Source: a virus. Taken from it: a stretch of DNA of 24,386 nt. Below the pieces are notes generated by a model that did not search any database, was not told the origin of the DNA, and saw only the letters and a program-made list of their open reading frames with translations. The first letter of the stretch is position 1. Each line of letters starts with the position of its first letter. Positions 20,945 to 24,386 of this stretch are shown here, piece after piece. The DNA lies in IMG/VR virus record IMGVR_UViG_3300045970_000204, positions 1 through 24,386 of that record. One strand, written 5' to 3'. A program made the position numbers and the translations under genes.

Positions 20945-21658
20945 TCAGTCCTCGTTGATGTTGGGCATGACCATGAGCGAGTAGCCCTTGACCAGTGCGG
21001 TGATAGAACCAGCTTGACCAAACACAAGGTCGATGCTGTCGGCGTCTTTAGTACCCTCTGCCAGAACGGTCGTGAGGTAGCTGGCCTGGTACGTGAAGAA
21101 CAGAGGATCTGCTTCATCGATAAACTCAGCCTGCTTCTCAGTGCCCGTGGAAAACTGATCATTGGTGCTGTCAACGCACTCAATATGTACATCTCCGGCA
21201 GGCGAGATTTTGAAGATGATTGTCTCGGCGCCGAAGATCTTTGCTGCCTTGACGAGGATTGCTACCTCCGTCTTGGACAGGCTGAGTGCCGCAACGGGCG
21301 CATCATCATTGGACTTGGGGTGGAGGACCATGCTTGTGGCGCTGCAGCGAAACTGGGCTTTCGTCCGACCCGCGGCCATCGTCAGGCGCGAGACCTCACC
21401 GCTCTTGTTGATCTCAGCGGTCATGACGACACCCTCGGCGAAGATGGTCAGCCGCTTCTCCAGCTCGGTCAACCTGCCAATACCGACCTTGGTCTCAGGG
21501 TCGATCGACAGCTTGGTCGGCGAGATGATGGCGAGCTTCTTGCTGCTCGCCGCACCCATCACCTTGCCATCTGCAAGGACAGCGCCGTCGATACCAACGG
21601 TCTTGCAGAGAGTGAGGATGGCCCGAAGCTCCTCAACGTCTTGTTCTGTAAAGTTCAT
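20945..21658 (-). CDS. gp45-like: Sliding clamp, T4 gp45 type
   Basis: A 237-residue protein, close to T4 gp45 (228). The N-terminus (FTEQDVEELRAILTLCKTVGIDGAVL) matches the gp45 pattern of an opening helix followed by a strand ending in a Gly turn. The second half begins at LSLSKTEVAILVKAAKIFGAETIIFKI, the repeat of the same helix-strand plan, as expected for a two-domain trimeric ring. It ends LVKGYSLMVMPNINED, similar in plan to the gp45 C-terminus. It would hold the polymerase on DNA and, in T4 relatives, also activates late transcription. Identification rests on length, two-fold internal plan and position next to the polymerase, since clamps of this type diverge strongly. Confidence 0.7.
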   Translation of the reverse strand: MNFTEQDVEELRAILTLCKTVGIDGAVLADGKVMGAASSKKLAIISPTKLSIDPETKVGIGRLTELEKRLTIFAEGVVMTAEINKSGEVSRLTMAAGRTKAQFRCSATSMVLHPKSNDDAPVAALSLSKTEVAILVKAAKIFGAETIIFKISPAGDVHIECVDSTNDQFSTGTEKQAEFIDEADPLFFTYQASYLTTVLAEGTKDADSIDLVFGQAGSITALVKGYSLMVMPNINED

Positions 21659-22062
21659 TTGCCAACCATCTGGTAGGTAATATGTCCTATTGTAACATCA
21701 ATCAGCTTGGGCTGAAGGAGTTTGCATAGGTCGCTGACTTCAAACACGAACCACTGGTGACCGTTCCAGACCTCGGCCATTCCAGTCATGGAATTTTCGC
21801 TTATTGCCCCCACCCGCCGAGGACAGACGGGATCGTAGTAGTGCATCTGTTGGCGGTGCTGGATAACCCAGTCCTCCTTGTAGAACTGCTCGTACTCACC
21901 AAACTGACCAACGTCCTCTTCATGATCGGGGTCCAGCGGCAGGTTGAGCTGATGGTCATCATCCATCAACAGCTCATCATCCTCTACCAACTCGAGCTCC
22001 AGGTCAACGCCCTCTTCGAGTGGGGCGGGTTGCTTGCCTCTTCGGCTGACGATCTTGACCAT
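21655..22062 (-). CDS. Unrecognised acidic protein, 135 aa
   Basis: It begins MVKIVSRRGKQ, nearly the same as the next gene upstream (MRKIVSKRGKK). A very acidic stretch follows (about residues 15-52, with ELELVEDDELLMDDDHQ), then an aromatic and His-rich part (YEQFYKEDWVIQHRQQMHYYDPVCPRRVG) and a compact C-terminus (EVWNGHQWFVFEVSDLCKLL). The ATG shares one base with the upstream stop (TGATG), and its stop overlaps the clamp ATG by four bases. No known motif is visible. It is made together with the clamp and polymerase, so a replisome or regulatory role is plausible. Confidence 0.5.
   Translation of the reverse strand: MVKIVSRRGKQPAPLEEGVDLELELVEDDELLMDDDHQLNLPLDPDHEEDVGQFGEYEQFYKEDWVIQHRQQMHYYDPVCPRRVGAISENSMTGMAEVWNGHQWFVFEVSDLCKLLQPKLIDVTIGHITYQMVGK
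21689..21697 (-). promoter_or_regulatory. Candidate extended -10 promoter before the clamp gene
   Basis: TGTTACAAT on the - strand inside the end of the 135-aa gene; a start near 21682 would give the clamp a leader of about 24 bases. No good -35 is seen. It shares TACAATAGGA with the primase upstream site. Confidence 0.3.
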
Positions 22063-22280
22063 CAGTCATTCTCCGGTTGTTTGTGGGTGATGTCTACACC
22101 CTTGGTTGTACGCTTGAGCACCTCCTCAGCATCCTCAGCATCTGGAAAGCTCCATGTCCCGTCGGGGTTGATCCTCACGCGTGGTGGATGACCACCAGTC
22201 CCAGTAGGGAAGGGCCAGTTGGGCGACTTGTCGGGCGTGGGCTCGGACTTCTTTCCACGCTTGCTGACGATCTTGCGCAT
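22062..22280 (-). CDS. Unrecognised small protein, 72 aa, N-terminus shared with neighbour
   Basis: The N-terminus MRKIVSKRGKK matches that of the following gene, including an identical 12-base DNA block encoding KIVS. Residues 12-30 are Pro/Gly-rich (DKSPNWPFPTGTGGHPP). Then comes RVRINPDGTWSFPDAEDAEEVLKRTTKG, which looks like a strand-turn-helix unit. The ATG is two bases from the polymerase stop, so it is translated as part of the polymerase message. No family is recognised. The basic N-terminus could bind nucleic acid or a shared partner. Confidence 0.45.
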   Translation of the reverse strand: MRKIVSKRGKKSEPTPDKSPNWPFPTGTGGHPPRVRINPDGTWSFPDAEDAEEVLKRTTKGVDITHKQPEND

Positions 22281-22281
22281 G

Positions 22282-24386
22282 TTAGAACTTCAGGATGCTG
22301 TTGATGAGGGTATTCTGTGGTGTCGGCACTTCCCAACCGATCGCACTGAAGATGCCCTTCAACTTGTTGTCGAACATCTTCTCTTCAGTCAACCGCTTGT
22401 CGACTGCGAACTCATCATCGAACCAGTCGGGAAAGCGCTCGAGTTCGGCTGGAATACCGATCGACTTCCAGCGGTGGTGGTTGGGCTTGAGGTAGAAGAC
22501 ACGGACCTTGTCACCACCACGGACCAGCTTGGCACCCTGCTCCTTCTCCTTGACGATCTCGTTGTAGTGAATGGCCGCCCTCACCTGGCCTGGTACCGCG
22601 GTACCAGCGTAGCCATCACGGTTCATCTCGCTCGGCAGCATAACTTTGCCAGCAATAGGACGACCAGCACGGACCCATGCTGCGTAGTACTCATCAAGAT
22701 TGTTGGCCTGCTTGGCCACACCCATCGAGAAGATGTCACCATCCTTGCCGAGGAGGGCCTTGCGTTGCACATTGACGAAGGCTTCTACCTCGGGGTAGCC
22801 GTCGCCAGAGAGGATGCGACCCATCAGATCCTTGAGGAAGCCCTGGATGATCTTCGGTGTGTCTGACTTCTTGATCTCGGAGCCCTGCGACTTGAGCTTG
22901 TATCCACCAGCGGGTGTCACACCCTCGTTGTCCACCACCTTCAGCACGTACTTCTTCTTGGCTTGGAAGAGACCACGCTCAGCAACCACTTCACGACCGG
23001 CCTTCATCCGACCGTTGAAGTCAGGCTGCACGTTGAAGGCGTTGACCATGAAGGCGGGCCATCCAGCATTCACCACCGCTGCCACTTCATCGGCGATCTT
23101 GATGGCGTCAGCTTTGTTGGTGGCCTTGGTGCGGAAGTAGCAGCTGTCGGTGTCGCCGTAGATGATGACGTCGCTATCGATGGTGTAGCCGTGAGAGACC
23201 TTGCCATCCTTGTCCACCTCAGTCGTCTTCACCAACCGTCGGTTGGTGCCTTCGAGATGCTTGTGAATGACCTGCATCATCTGTGTGGTGGTAGCACGAC
23301 CACATGCCGTCACTGATGCACCCATCTCCTTGCGACCAAAGCGGAACGCCGCATTCAAAAGCGCACCGTAGGTTGAGTTCAGCTGGATCTTCTTGGTCAG
23401 CTGCAGCAGGTCGAAGTGCTCTTCCTGCCTCTCGTACTCAGCCTTCTTGACTGGGTCCTGCTCCTCGCGAGCCAGCTTACCGAACTTCTTCTTCTCGCCC
23501 TGTAGCCGCTTGCGCTCTGCAAACCAGTAGGACAGCACCTCAGGCACCAGGCCCATACCACGAGACTGATCGAAGATCGTGCCATAGGCGGTGAGACACC
23601 ACTTCTGCTCGATCAGCACGGCCTTCCACTCCACACGGGACATCTCGATGAAGTCACCGTCGTCCGTGTTGGCGCGGTACACCTCATCCTCGGGTACCGG
23701 CACGTGCTCGGTGGTGGTGCCGAACATGATGGCAGACCATGCCTCTTCAGCATCGACGAACTGCGCGATGAACATCTCAGGTGAGATGTTGGCCGACATG
23801 ATCTCGGTTGGGTACAGTGACACCAAGTCGACTGAGCCGAGAAACTCCCACAGTCCGATCTTCGGGGTCAGCACGATTGCACCTTCGACCTTGTCACCGT
23901 CAGTCATGATCCGCTTGTCAGGAACGATGACCTTCTTCTTGGTGTGCGCGAAGTTGGTGATGCCTGTCTCGACGTAGCGCACAGTGCCCAGCATGTCAGG
24001 AAAGCGGCACGTGTTCTCGTGTGCCATCTGGTTCACCATCTGGATGAACTTGAACTTGCCCTCCAGATCGACCATGCCGCTGACGTCACGGAAGTTGTAC
24101 GCGCAGAAGAGAGGAAAGGCGTTGTGGTACAGCTCCTCGAGGGTGCCTTCGTAGTGTAGCTTGCCAACACCAACCTCTTCAGCGAGGATGTTGCCGAGAG
24201 CGTAGCTCTCGCGACCCTCGAAGGTAAACTTCTCGAAGAGGTCCTTGTAGTCAAGGTGCGAGCGGCCGTAGATGGTGCAGACCGGTTCTGGCGATCCGTA
24301 GTGATCACGCTCAGACCATTTCGGCTTGCGGCAGCCAATGAAGCACATCTTGGCCACCAGCTTGGGCCATATCAACTCGAGCCGCT
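22282..24386 (-). CDS. gp43-like: DNA polymerase, family B (T4 gp43 type), N-terminus cut by window end
   Basis: About 700 C-terminal residues are visible; the frame stays open to the window end, and the first apparent start is only a TTG inside the domain, so the exonuclease N-terminus lies outside. Seen in order (numbering from the TTG): an Exo III-type motif Y93-N-x-x-D97, polymerase motif A D183-LVSLYP, motif B K329-x3-N-S-x-Y336-G, and motif C YGD408-T-D410. All catalytic residues are intact. T4 gp43 has 898 residues, so about 200 are missing. It copies the phage genome with the clamp encoded downstream. The C-terminus, QNTLINSILKF, is hydrophobic and clamp-binding-like, as in T4 gp43. 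Confidence 0.95.
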   Translation of the reverse strand, partial: RLELIWPKLVAKMCFIGCRKPKWSERDHYGSPEPVCTIYGRSHLDYKDLFEKFTFEGRESYALGNILAEEVGVGKLHYEGTLEELYHNAFPLFCAYNFRDVSGMVDLEGKFKFIQMVNQMAHENTCRFPDMLGTVRYVETGITNFAHTKKKVIVPDKRIMTDGDKVEGAIVLTPKIGLWEFLGSVDLVSLYPTEIMSANISPEMFIAQFVDAEEAWSAIMFGTTTEHVPVPEDEVYRANTDDGDFIEMSRVEWKAVLIEQKWCLTAYGTIFDQSRGMGLVPEVLSYWFAERKRLQGEKKKFGKLAREEQDPVKKAEYERQEEHFDLLQLTKKIQLNSTYGALLNAAFRFGRKEMGASVTACGRATTTQMMQVIHKHLEGTNRRLVKTTEVDKDGKVSHGYTIDSDVIIYGDTDSCYFRTKATNKADAIKIADEVAAVVNAGWPAFMVNAFNVQPDFNGRMKAGREVVAERGLFQAKKKYVLKVVDNEGVTPAGGYKLKSQGSEIKKSDTPKIIQGFLKDLMGRILSGDGYPEVEAFVNVQRKALLGKDGDIFSMGVAKQANNLDEYYAAWVRAGRPIAGKVMLPSEMNRDGYAGTAVPGQVRAAIHYNEIVKEKEQGAKLVRGGDKVRVFYLKPNHHRWKSIGIPAELERFPDWFDDEFAVDKRLTEEKMFDNKLKGIFSAIGWEVPTPQNTLINSILKF

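Noticed and set aside
20849-21676. + strand open frame (275 codons) opposite the clamp
   Set aside because: The frame covers the end of one gene and all of the clamp on the other strand, and has no supporting signals.

Overview
The window is a segment of a T4-superfamily myovirus genome (tailed phage, moderately GC-rich by eye) infecting a Gram-negative host. The replisome has T4 layout: family B polymerase, T4-type sliding clamp, DnaB-type helicase overlapping a zinc-ribbon/TOPRIM primase, and a FEN-type 5' nuclease. A two-gene inner/outer spanin pair implies a host with an outer membrane. TAAATA-type late-promoter motifs sit in front of the structural-looking genes. No tRNA, rRNA, CRISPR array or integrase was seen.

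Region 1 (1-5713, + strand) is a tail and lysis module. It holds a truncated tail-fibre-like protein, three small proteins carrying copies of the same ~65-residue C-terminal module, an Rz/Rz1-like spanin pair translationally coupled to an M23 peptidase, a PAAR-like spike-tip protein and an unrecognised probable virion protein. It meets the next region tail to tail with a one-base gap.

Region 2 (5715-13988, - strand) is a late block. It holds a 2OG-Fe(II)-oxygenase-like protein, two unrecognised small proteins, an MGME1/RecB-like PD-(D/E)XK nuclease, and three coupled large proteins with similar short N-termini resembling the capsid-targeting peptides of T4 internal head proteins. The largest (883 aa) begins with a ligase-type nucleotidyltransferase domain, the most interesting item in the window. 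A GIY-YIG homing endonuclease gene lies between two of these genes, and a small coiled-coil-like protein ends the block.

Region 3 (14062-24386, - strand) is the replication block: helicase, primase, a secreted SLT-type lytic transglycosylase with its own sigma70-like promoter, an unrecognised protein with a late-type promoter and a 5' hairpin, a + strand HNH homing endonuclease inserted against the direction of its neighbours, the 5' nuclease, small unrecognised overlapping genes, the clamp, two small proteins with matching N-termini, and the C-terminal ~700 codons of the polymerase, cut by the window end. No clamp-loader genes were recognised here.

Read together, TAAATA-type promoters mark structural or late genes and TGNTAYAAT (extended -10) sites mark some replication genes. 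The polymerase, helicase and 5' nuclease all end in sequences that could bind the clamp. No gene-free stretch exceeds 300 bases; the largest are 17096-17287 and 17726-17879, whose promoters, terminator and hairpin are listed.
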